Assembly (NCBI GenBank): GCA_003254925.1
Contig: QANZ01042729.1
Span: 247,155 to 311,154 of the forward strand
DNA: 64,000 bases
Direction: 5' to 3'
Source: Chamaecrista fasciculata
Taxonomy: Eukaryota; Streptophyta; Magnoliopsida; Fabales; Fabaceae
Part shown: positions 45,344-57,128 of the stretch, piece by piece
Layout: every line of letters starts with the position of its first letter
How positions within the stretch are numbered: position 1 is the first letter of the stretch
Position numbers and translations under genes: made by a program
Notes under the pieces: generated by a model
The model's input: the letters and a program-made list of their open reading frames with translations, nothing else
Told to the model about the DNA's origin: nothing
The model's database searches: none

Positions 45344-48300
45344 TCAACCAAGCCATTGTTGAGCACGACGTTCTCCACTGGCTCCAACAGAATGGCGAAT
45401 GCTAATCTTCTCACCAGCGTATTTTTGTTGGAGCCACTCAAAAGCATTTACATCGAGTTTTCCACTCACCGACTTCCCTTGCTTCCGGCGAGTTTGTTGC
45501 TCCTTTATAGAGGCCCACAGTTTCTCAATTGCATCCCTCTGTCGTGCAGTAAATCTGGCTACATTATCAAATGCATGCTTTACTAATATATCGATTACTG
45601 TTTGGCACCTGCACACATACAAACGGATTTGGAACAACATGTCAAAAACAAAGCACAAGTCAAATCATAAAAAGAAAGTAGCATCAGTACCAACCATGGA
45701 ATTTTATAACGTTGTGCGGCAATCTCTAAACAAATTATCAACGCTTCTCTTTGTGATTTGAGAAATCTCTTTGTTTCGTCCTCCTCCTCCTTCCTCGTCT
45801 TAACTGTGGTTCCATTCTTTCCCTTGGCTTTTTCACCTTTCTTTGTTGATCCAGGAATCAGAGCATCGAGTCCAAATGGGTCAGCCTCCTCATTATCATT
45901 GGCTGTAGAAACCAATGGTGCATCCTGCTCTATTTTGTCACCTTCATCTACCTTACCAGTGCCATATTTCAGGGACACTTCTTCGTTAACATCATCGTCC
46001 TTTGTTGCAACAGGAAGGTTAGATATAGCTTCCTTGATCCGTCCAGCAGCTTTAGAGAACTGTTAAAATTTGTTGAACCAAAATTAAAAGAAAAAAAAAG
46101 GGGGCAGAAATTATTAATCCTAATGCATCAAAATATTCAAGGTAAACATATAGAACAAGAATAGGGAACAATACTTCAAATCTAGATCTGGTAAGTGGTA
46201 ACTAAGTAGAAGTTAAACTCACGACCAATCAATCAGACAAAAAGTTAAACAGAGCAACAGTATCAGAAACATACAAAGGCAAAGCTGAATGCCAAATCAA
46301 TTGCACTGGAAAATCAAAGATTCAATCACCATTCAGAGGATAAGAGCAGCTAATCCAGATTTTGACCTCTCAAAGAAATACTTTGAAATGGAATCAATCT
46401 ATCAGACGACTCAAGGTAAAACATGCCATGCACTCCCAAGGCCCACCGTGCAATTTGAAGATAACAGTGCTTATCCTTCACCCATTTACTTGGCAGCTAA
46501 TTTTAGTAAGGCTCCAGAGGATTCTTCTTTCCCAGACTTGAATTCCTCTTTGGTCAAAAGATTCGAATACAAGGAAAACTGAAGCATTGGTATATGTAGT
46601 AATAACTAACAACATAGCTGCATCGACAGCAATAATAAAAGTCTATGATGACTAGAACAGCAATACATGTCAAACCCATTACATATTCCAATATACTTTG
46701 GAGTTCAGATTACCTTAAATGAGAACAAAACTACAGTAACTATACAGTAAATAACATAAAATTTAGAAAGGACCATACCACAAAGCTGTCATCTGTATAT
46801 AAATCATTTGCCACCACAGCATTGATTGTCCACACCGTCAATCGATTCTTTTGCTTCTTACTGAAGTGCTAAATTTAAAGAATAGGAAGGGGGTTAAAAA
46901 TCATCAAATAATTTCCTTTAATAATAATAATTATTATTATTATAAAAAGATCAAACAAAATGTAAGCCTTACTTCAGTGGCATTTTCTGCTGCTGAAAAC
47001 AGAGCATGATAATCTGCCCGCACTGAAGGATCTGTACAAGGTACTGATGATGACATTGCAGCTTCTAATATAGAAAAAAAATAATCACAAGTTCCAGACT
47101 TTACACTTCCCGCCTGAATTAGCTGTATCGCAAGCTTTGAAGCCTTACTAAACTTTGCAGGGGTCTTTATATGTGATGATATCTTCTTCATGGCCTCAAT
47201 AACTTGTATTTCAGAAGCATCAGTCGTTGTTTTAAACTTTAAGCTTTTCTTAGGTGCTGTAGCTGAAATAACAAATCCAATATGGAAAGAAACTCCAGCA
47301 TTTAAAACAGGAAGGAAAGTACAAATAAAGCATAGATATTGTACTGGCATTACTTAATACCAGAAGGGGAAAGAAAACAAATTACAATCCTATAATAGAA
47401 CTAAACAATTATAAGAATCCAGAAATTTTAAGTCATACCTCCAAGGTTGATAAACTATGATATGGGTGAGAGAAAATTAAACATTGAAATACTAAAAGTT
47501 GGTTTCATGTTTTATGAAAGATTTAACATCACGTTTTTTTCATCTTAAATAAAAACATGTCAAAACATTTGGTACACCAGTTTTATGAATCACAGCCTCA
47601 TGTAAAATTTGATGTCTAATGTAGGTCAAAAGAGAAGGGGAGATGCTCAAGGAAGATTGAAAAAATATTTTTCTAAGAAAAGAGTTATATGGTAATCTTG
47701 TGAGCTCCTCAATGAAATGGTAAATGATGGATAATCTTCAAATTGAGCATTTGGAGCAATCAGCTAAAGGCCTAAAGTAACTAAGAAAGCGTCCATAATT
47801 GGTTATGAACTGAAACAAATTTCCACCTAATTGTACTTTTGATGAATCAAATGCTCACCACAATCTTCAAATTTCTCTAAGAAACCTTATATTTAAGGTT
47901 TAAATTCATAATACTAGATAAAGTACTGACAAATTTCCTCTTGTTGCAATATTACAAAGAATACATACATCAAAATGCAAATAAATCTTAGTATCAATGT
48001 ATGAATGAGATAAATAACAAATCCACTAAACAACATAATGATCAACATTTTGGAGACCTGACTGTATGTAAATTGTGAGTCTAAATATAGTTAACCAAAC
48101 AAATGTTCCAGAGTTTATAATTTTTTATCTGCTAACGAACTATATTTTAAATCAATATAGCACCCCACTTGGAAGCTTCTGAGGAATGTAGCACCTCTAT
48201 ACCTGAAACCATACTACTCATAACCCAATGACAGTCTTTTTATTGTAAGCATTCTCATCAATTTCTAGTCTAAACATACATGCAGGATGGTAAGGTCACT

Positions 48301-49617
48301 CTCTAGTCTTTACCCAGTAGTACAGTAAGTTCTGTTAGGAATTTTTTGGGAGGAAGAAACATGGAAGCTCTCATAAATTTTTTTTTCTTTTTTCTCATGA
48401 ACTTTGTTTTATTCATAGCTCCATAATGATAGGTACAAATCAGATTCCTTTTATAGAGGAAATACACATAATTAAATAAAAGATAAATAAAATAAAGTAA
48501 CTACTTATCCCTAAAATCATGTACCCACTAGTTAACTCATATATATGACTAATTCAAAAACAAACTAAATCTCTAAAATTCAAATCTGATGCAACAGATT
48601 CATGCTTCCAATAACAATATTATTTTATTATTATTATTAATTCCCAAGAATTCCTCCCTTAAACTGAAATTTCTTCACAAGAAAATTCAGTTTAATTCAT
48701 AAATCTTCAAGTTTTTCCTGGATCATTTGTTTGAAGCTTCAATGATGCACTTTGTCATCATTAACCTATTTGGAGCACCATCTCTCCAAAAACATCAACT
48801 TTTGTAAGCTTCTCACAAAAGATCCACTTCTTCTTCTCTTCCTTCTTCTGCAACTTTTTATCTCATCTTCTTCGAGCCGATTCTTTCACCAAGTTCTTGC
48901 AATTTCCCGACATCAAGTTTCAAATCTTTGAAGTAATTATGAGGATTCGTTCCTCCTACTAGTAGAATTCCTTGACTTTTCATAATGATGCATTATGTCA
49001 TCATTATGTCATCGAACTTTGAGGCTTTGCACAAGGCATAAAGCCCAAAACACATGATATAATCTAGTTAGAAATGGATATAATGTCGTGAACTTAGAGT
49101 GACTTAAGATATTTGGGTGACCCATTTTAATCTCACTATATTTGATGATTAACATAGTTAAATACTGACCGTCAATACCACGCGGAGAAAGCTAAAACTC
49201 ATCACTCGCCATGCTCGTTAAAAAGGTTTGTAATTGAATATACAAGTTTTGCCTAAGCAACAGCAAAGCACAAGACTAAAACTATTGTTGAACGAAAAAA
49301 GTTCCGGCCCTCTTAGGTTTCATTGATATCAATTTTAAATAAAGTGGAGCTAATTCTAATCACACATTTCTAGAGAATAGAGGAAACAAAAGTAAGGTGT
49401 TAATTTAGGGGGAAAGGTAGTCACCTTCTGGGTCAGATTCAGAGGACTTGGGGCGCTTCAAGGAACTTTTGAGGATTGACTTTGGTGCAGGAACTGGAGA
49501 AGATTCCTTGATGCTAGCAGTAGCTGGCTCTTGTGATTCATGTTCTGAAGAAGGAGAAGGAGGAGGAATAGGGTTTGCAGAAGGAGGGGGCAATCCTTCA
49601 AAGAGGTTGTCCGCCAT
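45344..49617 (-). CDS. Uncharacterised conserved plant protein, probably nuclear
   Basis: Five exons (49617-49425, 47262-46973, 46868-46779, 46059-45695, 45608-45344) give 400 residues with GT-AG introns and continuous frame. The N-terminus is acidic/Pro-rich (MADNLFEGLPPPSANPIPPP), then Lys/Ser-rich (SILKSSLKRPKSSESDPE). A helical region follows (ASEIQVIEAMKKISSHIKTP, then FSKASKLAIQLIQAGSVKSG), with a charged stretch (KKGEKAKGKNGTTVKTRKEE). The C-terminal part (FTARQRDAIEKLWASIKEQQ, GKLDVNAFEWLQQKYAGE) looks well ordered. I recognise no catalytic motif. It sits beside RAF1 as Arabidopsis At3g04560 does, so they may be orthologous; that rests on memory and order. An upstream in-frame ATG at 49644 would add nine residues. 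Function is not assigned. Confidence 0.87.
48333..49000 (-). mobile_element. Copia-like LTR retrotransposon fragment in intron 1
   Basis: On the minus strand a 284-bp block runs from TGTTATTGGAAGC (48616) to TTCCTAACA (48333), so it has the TG...CA ends of a long terminal repeat. Just upstream is a purine tract (AAGGGAGGA, near 48653-48661), as expected before a 3' LTR. A TATA-like CTATAAAAGG lies inside the block. The sequence beyond (to about 49000) may be the decayed internal region. No second LTR or protease/reverse transcriptase frame is seen, so this is a truncated copy. Confidence 0.62.
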
Positions 49618-50105
49618 GACTGCCTCTCTCTTCTCGCACCGCAATCCCTTCGCCGATCGTGAAAACCCAATAACTGCGACGAAATGTAAACGATGACGGC
49701 GCGGTGACTGAGTTGGATTCTCCGCCGTCGGGTTTGGCTCCGTTGATGTTGAGGGATGCGATGGCTTTGGAGCTGGTTAATCATTCATGTCTTCTTTCCT
49801 TGGCTCTGTGCTGCGTGCGTTTTGACTGACTTTGTGCTTCTTGCGTTTTCGCTGGTTTCTGTCGTTTGCTTTGTGTTGGTGCCTTTTGTTTGGGAGCCGT
49901 TTTGTCTTTTGGCTTTTAAGCCCCTTCTCACCAAAAAATAAATAAATAAATAAACAAGGCATTGCCTTTGTGTCGTTTAACTCAACGGCATTACAATACT
50001 GTATATATATAATATGGACATGCATATTCTGTACTTAAATTTGAGCAAATATTACCCGTTAGATTAATCATCAAATAACTCTTAGTTTGCCATGTCATCT
50101 TAAAA
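49618..50105 (-). other. 5' leader and promoter side of the minus-strand gene
   Basis: It holds the leader and presumed promoter of the gene starting at 49617. Nothing else is recognised before the MITE. Confidence 0.45.
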
Positions 50106-50407
50106 CTTAGGCTCCGTTTGGTAGGCAGCAATTGGCTTTTACATTGTAAAACTACACGGATTTCAAGACTTTCATGTGTTTGGTATGGTAATTTAAGCTA
50201 TGTAAAGTGGATTACAATGTAAAGGGTTTTACATTACATAGGCCATTTTTCTTTACTTCACATTTCTGATGTAATTCAAGTCTACCTAGGGAATTATGGT
50301 AGAATTCCTAATTTGCCCCTCTCACTCTCATCCCATTTTCTCCCCCTAAGGTGGCCGGCGACAGCGGCGGCGGTTGACGGCGGCGCCGNTACCAAACGGA
50401 GCCTAAG
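50106..50407 (+). mobile_element. Hairpin MITE with GC-rich centre, interrupted by N
   Basis: It begins CTTAGGCTCCGTTTGGTA (50106) and ends with the exact reverse, TACCAAACGGAGCCTAAG (50390-50407). The ends resemble PIF/Harbinger (Tourist-type) MITEs, whose TTA/TAA target bases would lie at the edges; this class is inference. The centre (about 50350-50388) is GC-rich (GCGGCGGTTGACGGCGGCGC). The N at 50389 joins it directly to the far terminus, so most of the right arm seems missing from the assembly. A second copy is at 23082-23293. Confidence 0.78.
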
Positions 50408-52841
50408 TGAAACGGTACGTTTTGTCCTTTTTGCTTTCTCAGGTTTATGGACTCCAAGAAGCGCGCAAATGAGTCCATTTTTTTTTAAAGAGTAACTGTG
50501 ATTCTAAATGTATGTTTTAATTTATATTTTGGTCTATTATGTTTTAAAATATTTAAATTGGTCCTAAATATTTGTAAAATGTTTCATTTTAATTCCAAAC
50601 TATTAAACATGACTTGTTTCAAGTTTAAATAGAACTACGTATTGTTCTCATTTTCTTTCTTTATCTATATTTTTTATCAATTTTTTTTTCTATCACACAT
50701 CTCTCTCTTTCTCTTTCTCTTTCTCTCTCACACACACTCTCACTCTCAAACTCTCTCTCCTCTCATATATATAAAAATATATTATATATATATATATTAT
50801 ATATATAATTTATATTAATTTAATTAAACAAAAATTATTTTTGTTCATTTGCAATGTTGTTATTTTTTTAGTCCCAATATTCCTTTATTTGTTTTGAGTA
50901 AAATATACAAATGAATCCCTAAATCATTTTTTAAATTACAATCTCTTCTATTATCGTTACTGTATTTTTTTCAAAAAAAAAATAAAAAAATTAATTATCT
51001 TCACTTTTATAAGTATTTTGGTCCTCAAACTATGAACTCAACTTTCTTGACTCCTAAATAACCATTCACATTTCATATCTCTATTGTTTAAAGTTCAAAT
51101 ACAATAAATTCTTTTTAGTAAAATAAATACAACAAATTTAAAGTTATGTATTAACTCTTATACCACTTGTAGAAAATGCTCTACTACCATTTGTAGAAAA
51201 TACGTTGATACCACTTGCTGAAAATCGAAAAACTGAAATAAGATTAAACTAAAAATAATTTTATTACACAACCAAAATGAAAACACCACACGTGTGTGTA
51301 TATATATATAGGGTCCTATGGCGGTGGCTTACATTTCAGGGCCTTTCAACACTTTTCTCTATTTTATTATTTTATTTATAATAATATTTCTACTTTTTAA
51401 ATTTTCTTTATATAATATTATTTATAATTATAAAATAATATCTATTTTTAAAAAAAATATTTATTTTTAATCATACTTAATATTAATATTATTTAATTTT
51501 TCGGTTGTTGTTTAATATTTTAATTTAAATGATATTCTTGTTTTTATAAGTCATAACTTTTAAAATATTTATTTATTCCTTTAGCTTTACTTAATTTAAT
51601 AATATTTTTTTATATTTATCTAAATTTGTTTTATATTTTGTATTTTTTTTATTAAACTATATTTTGTAATTTTAATCACATGTATATAGTGTCATATTAT
51701 GTAATTTTAAAAATTTAATATGTGGATGTGTCTATATCAACCAAGAAGGCCAAAAATATCCAACATATATACCACTTTGCACCAATTCAATGCTGCCACA
51801 ACCAAGAGTAGCTTTATTATTAGATTTTTTTAAATAAAAAAATAAAAAATTGAAGAAAGTAACTTTTGTTGGCAGTGTGTCCTCAAACTATGGGATCGAT
51901 TCGTTTTGGTCATAAGACTATTTCTGGTTAAATTTCTTACTCAAACTACGAGATGAGTTGCATTTTGGTCCGCAAAATATTTGTTATATTTTCGAGCCCA
52001 AACAGTAACATTCCTATATGTTTTTTTACTATTATACAATTGTTTGCATTTTTAAAATATAATTTTTTTCATTTCGGACTTTAGGTAATAAAACTATTTA
52101 TGATTTTGTTTTGTTTATCAAAGCATTTAGGTCTGCAAACAGTTCTTTTTTGTCATTGAATATCAGAAATAGACCCGATCATTGATGATTGCGATTATCT
52201 ATAGGACTCGACTTATAATTTAGTAATTTACACATTTTAAGGATCGACTCATTGGAACGATACGAAATTATGGACCAAATTGTACGTTTACAATAATTTT
52301 CATCTTATTTGCATTTTGGTCTCCAAACTATTGTTTGTTATTTTTTGGTCATTGAATTTAAAAAATATACTCGATTATTGATGGTTGAGATTTTCTACGA
52401 GCCGCGATTTATAATTTACACATCTTAGAACCGATTCATTGGATCGATACTAATTCATAGACCAAATTGTATTCTTAAAATAATTTTATTGTTATTTCAT
52501 TTTGGTCCCATCATCTCATCCAATGAGATGGACCAAAAATTTATCTTTTTCATGCTTTCCAATATGTGAGATCTTAGCAAAATATAAAAATTAAGATCCA
52601 TCCATTTCTCATTTGCATGTGGTCCAATGAGATGGACCAAAAATTTCTCATATTGAAAAGTGTTTGCATGTGGCTTTCCAAAATCCCATCATCTCTACAA
52701 CTTAAGCAAAATATATGGATCAAAAGTGTAACAAAAAAAGTTATGGGACCAAATTGAGATTTTAGCAAAAGTTATGGGATCAAAAGTACACTTTAGTTTT
52801 TTTTTGGGGAAAAAAAAAAGAGGCTAGGTTTGATTAAGTGA
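50408..52841. other. AT-rich intergenic region with decayed repeats
   Basis: No gene. It contains a CT/CA-rich tract (about 50700-50760), TA repeats (50770-50812), and many short phrases of the TTTTGGTCC/GGACCAAAA kind typical of the TIR elements in this window. Near 52500-52740 the phrases AATGAGATGGACCAAAAATTT and AGCAAAATATA recur in scrambled order. This decayed repeat reaches almost to the CSL4 start codon. Confidence 0.55.
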
Positions 52842-55452
52842 ATGGATGTTTGGAAGAAGGAAAGGGAGGGAAGAATGGAAGAAGAGAAAGAAGCGAAAGC
52901 TATGGTGGTGACGCCTGGGGAAGTGCTCGGCACACTCTCCGATGTGAAAGCAGGCAGAGGCGCTTATGAGGCGCTTCATAACAATACCGTCTATGCCTCC
53001 TTGACTGGTTTCCGCCGTATCATTCCTCCTCTTCCGGACTCTCTTGACCAGGTTTTCCTTTTCCTAGGGTTTCTGAGTTCTCACTCTACAAAATTGCTTG
53101 CTAAATTCCTTTGAACTTGCTTCAAGTTTCATATGCTGTTCTTTGTGAATATTCAGAGACCTACGGTTGAAGTAACTGGTCACAAAGCACATGGAGCTGT
53201 TCCAGACCCTGGATCTGTTGTCATTGCACGGGTACTCACTCATCCAATCTCCTATATTTTTTATACATACAAAACTTAAAATACTGTCTAAAATTCCATC
53301 ATTTATATCTCTCTCTATATATATAACTATTTCAATTTTTACCATTGTTTATCCACTTTCTTTTTTTTTCACTCTTAACTTGTTTTTGAAGCTCTGTAGT
53401 TTCAGTAATCCTATCTATATGGTAAAGATATCATGTTCCATATCTCCTAAATTACATGAATGGGGTTTGAATTTTCATTTTATAATATATTGCGAATTTA
53501 GCTGTTTGCATATAGAACTTATTTCAAATTGCTCTGTTATTCGGTTACTATCTTGTAATCTCGTCCACCAATCTGCTTGCACTATCATTTTTGAATTTTA
53601 TTTCTATGACAAATGATGTATTTTCTGTTTGGTTTTAAACATTCACATGTTTATGGACTATGATAGGTCACCAAGGTGTTGGCTAGGACAGCTTCTGCTG
53701 ATATTATGTGTGTTGGCCCCAAGTCTGTTCGTGAAAAGTTTACTGGCATAATTAGGTATGTTATGTGTTATACAATTATGGAAGTAAGTTTACTTGCACA
53801 AATCATAGGTGTACAAACATTGCAGAAATCAATTTTGTTCTCATCACATGTTAGTGACTTTTCCTTGCCAAAAGTTGTAGAAACTTGCTAAAATATTTTC
53901 CAAAAGTTGCTACCCTTTACATTTTTACTCTTCAGTTTTTAACATGCATGATGGATGTTATTTTTGTTTCTCATACTTCACTTTATGCAACTAGACTTAT
54001 TATAATTCACCAAAGACTTATTACAGCTGTAAAATATACTACTTAGAAAAAAGAAGGAAACTAATCATTGTTTGTTATTACTCAAGCTTGCATTAGAAAA
54101 TATCTTCTATTTAGCATTGGTTTCAGAAAATTTCCAGTACGACTGGCTTTTATATCTTATTTTTATAATTCTACAATTTTCTAAATGTAGAAATCTGTTA
54201 TCACTGAATGCAGAAAGGCTACCTTACCTCTCTAATCCCCATTCAAATTTCTGTTGTCTAATTGGCATTGTCATTTTCTATTTCGAGCCTGTAAATTTGA
54301 TTGCTACTTATAAGTTAGGGAAAGACAATGGAAAGTTCAAGCCTCCCTACCCTAGTCTTTCTCTCCAAAACTTATTCAGTTTCTCTCTTTTTTATTTGAA
54401 AAATGGTGGCAATGTGAGAGGGGGATAGCCGAGCTCAGGAGAGCTGAAGGTCTCTCCATCATTCCCCTTTAAGTTACAGTTCGTAATTTTAAAGCGACCT
54501 AAGCAATCACTTGGAACAATGATGGAGGTTGAAGAACTTTTGTTAGTTTGATCAAACTCTCTTCATATGTGCTTGGTTATGTGTCGCATATTTAATGTTC
54601 TGGCCTAAGGAAATCTGATTTTTTATTTATATATTAGTGAAGGTATGTTCATTTTTGACAATGTGCATGTATATGGTTCTTATTTTGACAGGCAGCAAGA
54701 TGTAAGAGCAACTGAGATTGATAAAGTAGATATGCACCAATCTTTTCGTCCCGGTGACATTGTCAGAGCTCTTGTGGTATTATTAATTGTTGAAAAAATA
54801 TATTTTATTTCCCATTTTAATTTTCTCATTTATTAGTTGCTGTCTGAATTCTTTCATAAACTCAACTGTTGTTAATCAGCTTTCTCTTGGAGATGCGCGA
54901 GCATACTATCTGTCAACTGCAAAGAATGAACTTGGTGTTGTCTCTGCAGAAAGCACTGCTGGTGAGATATTACTTTGAGAGTTGATGACCAACATACTTC
55001 AATTGATGCTTTAGTACCCAGCTGTTATAAGCAAGTTTGTGTAGGGACTTGGGCTTCAGGATGTTGTGATGATTTGCATGGGAAATTTGAATTAGTCGTG
55101 AATTAGTGAATGCAAACTGTAGATGGAGAAGCTATAAACCCTACTGTCATATACACAGAAAGGGTGGTGGCCAGCCTTAAGTTTAGTCAATTATTCATCT
55201 GTTCTCAATCTCATCCTGATTATTCTCTTATGTTTCCAATGTGCCAAATGCTAATTTAATTTATATGTATAGCGAGCCGGCAAATACTGAATGCCTGAAG
55301 AGAAATTTGATAGGCTGAATTGTGCATATGCCTCAACTTCTGATATTTGTTTGTGTTTAGGTGCAACTATGATTCCAATAAGTTGGACAGAGATGCAGTG
55401 CCCATTAACTGGTCAAACTGAGCAAAGAAAGGTGGCAAAGGTCACAAGCTGA
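52842..55452 (+). CDS. CSL4: Exosome complex component CSL4
   Basis: This is an RNA-binding cap subunit of the 3'-5' RNA exosome, which processes and degrades RNA in nucleus and cytoplasm. Six exons (52842-53051, 53157-53231, 53667-53755, 54692-54776, 54880-54961, 55361-55452) give 210 residues with continuous frame. An N-terminal domain (VTPGEVLGTLSDVKAGRGAY) is followed by an S1-type RNA-binding fold (PGSVVIARVTKVLARTASAD to SFRPGDIVRALVLSLGDARA). The C-terminus is the family's short terminal segment (SWTEMQCPLTGQTEQRKVAK). The first ATG adds 11 residues (MDVWKKEREGR) before MEEEKEAKAMVV; the second start (52875), giving 199 residues, is nearer the usual plant length and may be the real one. 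A decayed repeat abuts the leader. Confidence 0.95.
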
Positions 55453-55547
55453 CAACAATTACCAAACATCAAGCCACCATATGCTCAACCCCCATTCAAG
55501 TGAAAATGTTTTGTACAAGTCTGTTAGTCTACTAACAAGTTTAGTTT

Positions 55548-55549
<2 letters not shown>

Positions 55550-55580
<31 letters not shown>
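55550..55580 (+). repeat. (CT)n microsatellite in the CSL4 3' UTR
   Basis: About fifteen TC units downstream of the CSL4 stop, probably within its 3' UTR. Confidence 0.93.
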
Positions 55581-55581
<1 letters not shown>

Positions 55582-56345
55582 GTAAAAAAATTATATTTGC
55601 AATAGTTTAATTCCCGAGTGAAGTACTGTTCTCCGAGCTTGTCTTCTTTATCGCATTGTTGTTGTATATCCTAAAATAGTGAAATGTATCATGGTTCATG
55701 AGCTTACTTGTCGTGTTACCATGATATAGAATTTTCTCTGTTCAAGGCAATGCAGCTAATACTGACTAGTGACATTGTGAGACGTGTTTTTCAAGGCCTT
55801 GTCTGATAATTTGCCAAAAAGAAGTCTATCTGATATTCTGATGTAGCTAAGGTTTTCGTTTTAAGGCAAAAGCAGTTTGAGCTCGCCCACAGCCTACGCA
55901 GTAAATGCTAAATAGAACTTATCAAAATAATAAAAGGCAAAACACCCTTTCGCGCCGCGCCCTTAAAGTTTATAGTGATTTTCAGTTATGCTTTTAATGT
56001 TTCATTTTGTTTAGGCGTGCCCTCAATGTGAAACTAACGTTTTAATTATGCCTCTAATTTTGACTCAATGCTCATGTGGCAATTTTTTTTTACTTATGTG
56101 TCATATTTTTTGTCTGACTTGAATATATGGCATGTTGACTGGACATTCTTATTTTTTTTTCCACCATGGCATGATGACTGGATTTACATTTTTGAACATA
56201 AAAATTGAATAAACTAGTAAATCAGTCCTTGGATTTACATTTTTCATCATCTTCATTCATTTTAGTCTCCATTCCTCAAAATAAAATTGTAAAGTGTCCC
56301 AAAACTCTTCCAAACATTTCAATTTAGTCCTTAAAAGTATTAAAA

Positions 56346-56432
56346 ACCCTAAAACCTAAACTCTAAACCTTAAAACTATAAACCCTAAACCCTAAACTCT
56401 AAAATTCTAAACCCTAAAACCCTAAACCCTAA
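56346..56432. repeat. Degenerate telomere-like CCCTAAA run inside a transposon arm
   Basis: This stretch repeats CCCTAAA, the plant telomere unit, with variants such as CTCTAAA and CCTTAAA. Exact tandem units occur at 56383-56396 and about 56412-56432. The right arm carries the mirror form TTTAGGG at about 57346-57390. This is an internal, decayed repeat, not a chromosome end. Confidence 0.8.
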
Positions 56433-56942
56433 AAAATCTAATTTGAGCAATTAGGTCCCTCACCCATTCTTATCCTATTATTCTCAATTCCCCTTCTTTT
56501 CATCATCTTCATACATTTTAGTTCCAAATCCTCAAAATAAAATTGTAAAGTGTTCTAAAACTCTTCCAAACATTCTAATATAGTCCTTAAAAATATTAAA
56601 AACTCTAAACCCCAAAACCCAAAACTTCAAACCCCAAATCCCTAAACTCTAAAACTTATTTTTTTCTTTAATCTTCGTCTTCATCTTCTCTTCTCATACT
56701 AAATTTTTTTGTTTCTAATCTTCATATTTTCAAATTAAAATTTTTATTTCTAATTTTCATCTTCATCCTCATCATTATCATCTTCATCTTCATCTTCCCA
56801 TTTCCAGAATTTTCCAACACATCACCATCTTATTAAATCCTAAATGTAAACAATTACATTGAAAACACACCAAACATTTGCAGAATGCAGATTACATCAA
56901 CAACCCAAATGTAAGCTTTAGCTTCTTCTGTAACAGCCTCAA

Positions 56943-57128
56943 CAGAAACAGATCATCATCCATACTTCATTTTTATTTCAATATTCCCCAAACCTACCCT
57001 CGCTCTTTTCCCCAAATTCCATTTCAGTCCTTCTTCAGAAACAGATCATCATCCATACTTCATTTTTATTTCAATATTTCCCAAACCTACCCTCGCTCTT
57101 TTCCCCAAATTCCATTTCAGTCCTTCTT
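56943..57128 (+). repeat. Two-copy 93-bp tandem repeat in the transposon loop
   Basis: Units starting CAGAAACAGATCATCATCC at 56943 and 57036 are nearly identical across 93 bases, with about one substitution. They lie in the single-copy loop of the palindromic element. No N is present, so this is likely real. Confidence 0.9.

Noticed and set aside
46289..46582. 97-residue plus-strand open frame inside the intron of the minus-strand gene
   Set aside because: It looks fairly protein-like but has no homologous family I recognise, no splice partners, and sits wholly in an intron on the opposite strand.
56943..57128. CRISPR-like direct repeats
   Set aside because: Only two abutting 93-bp units with no spacers, in a plant transposon.
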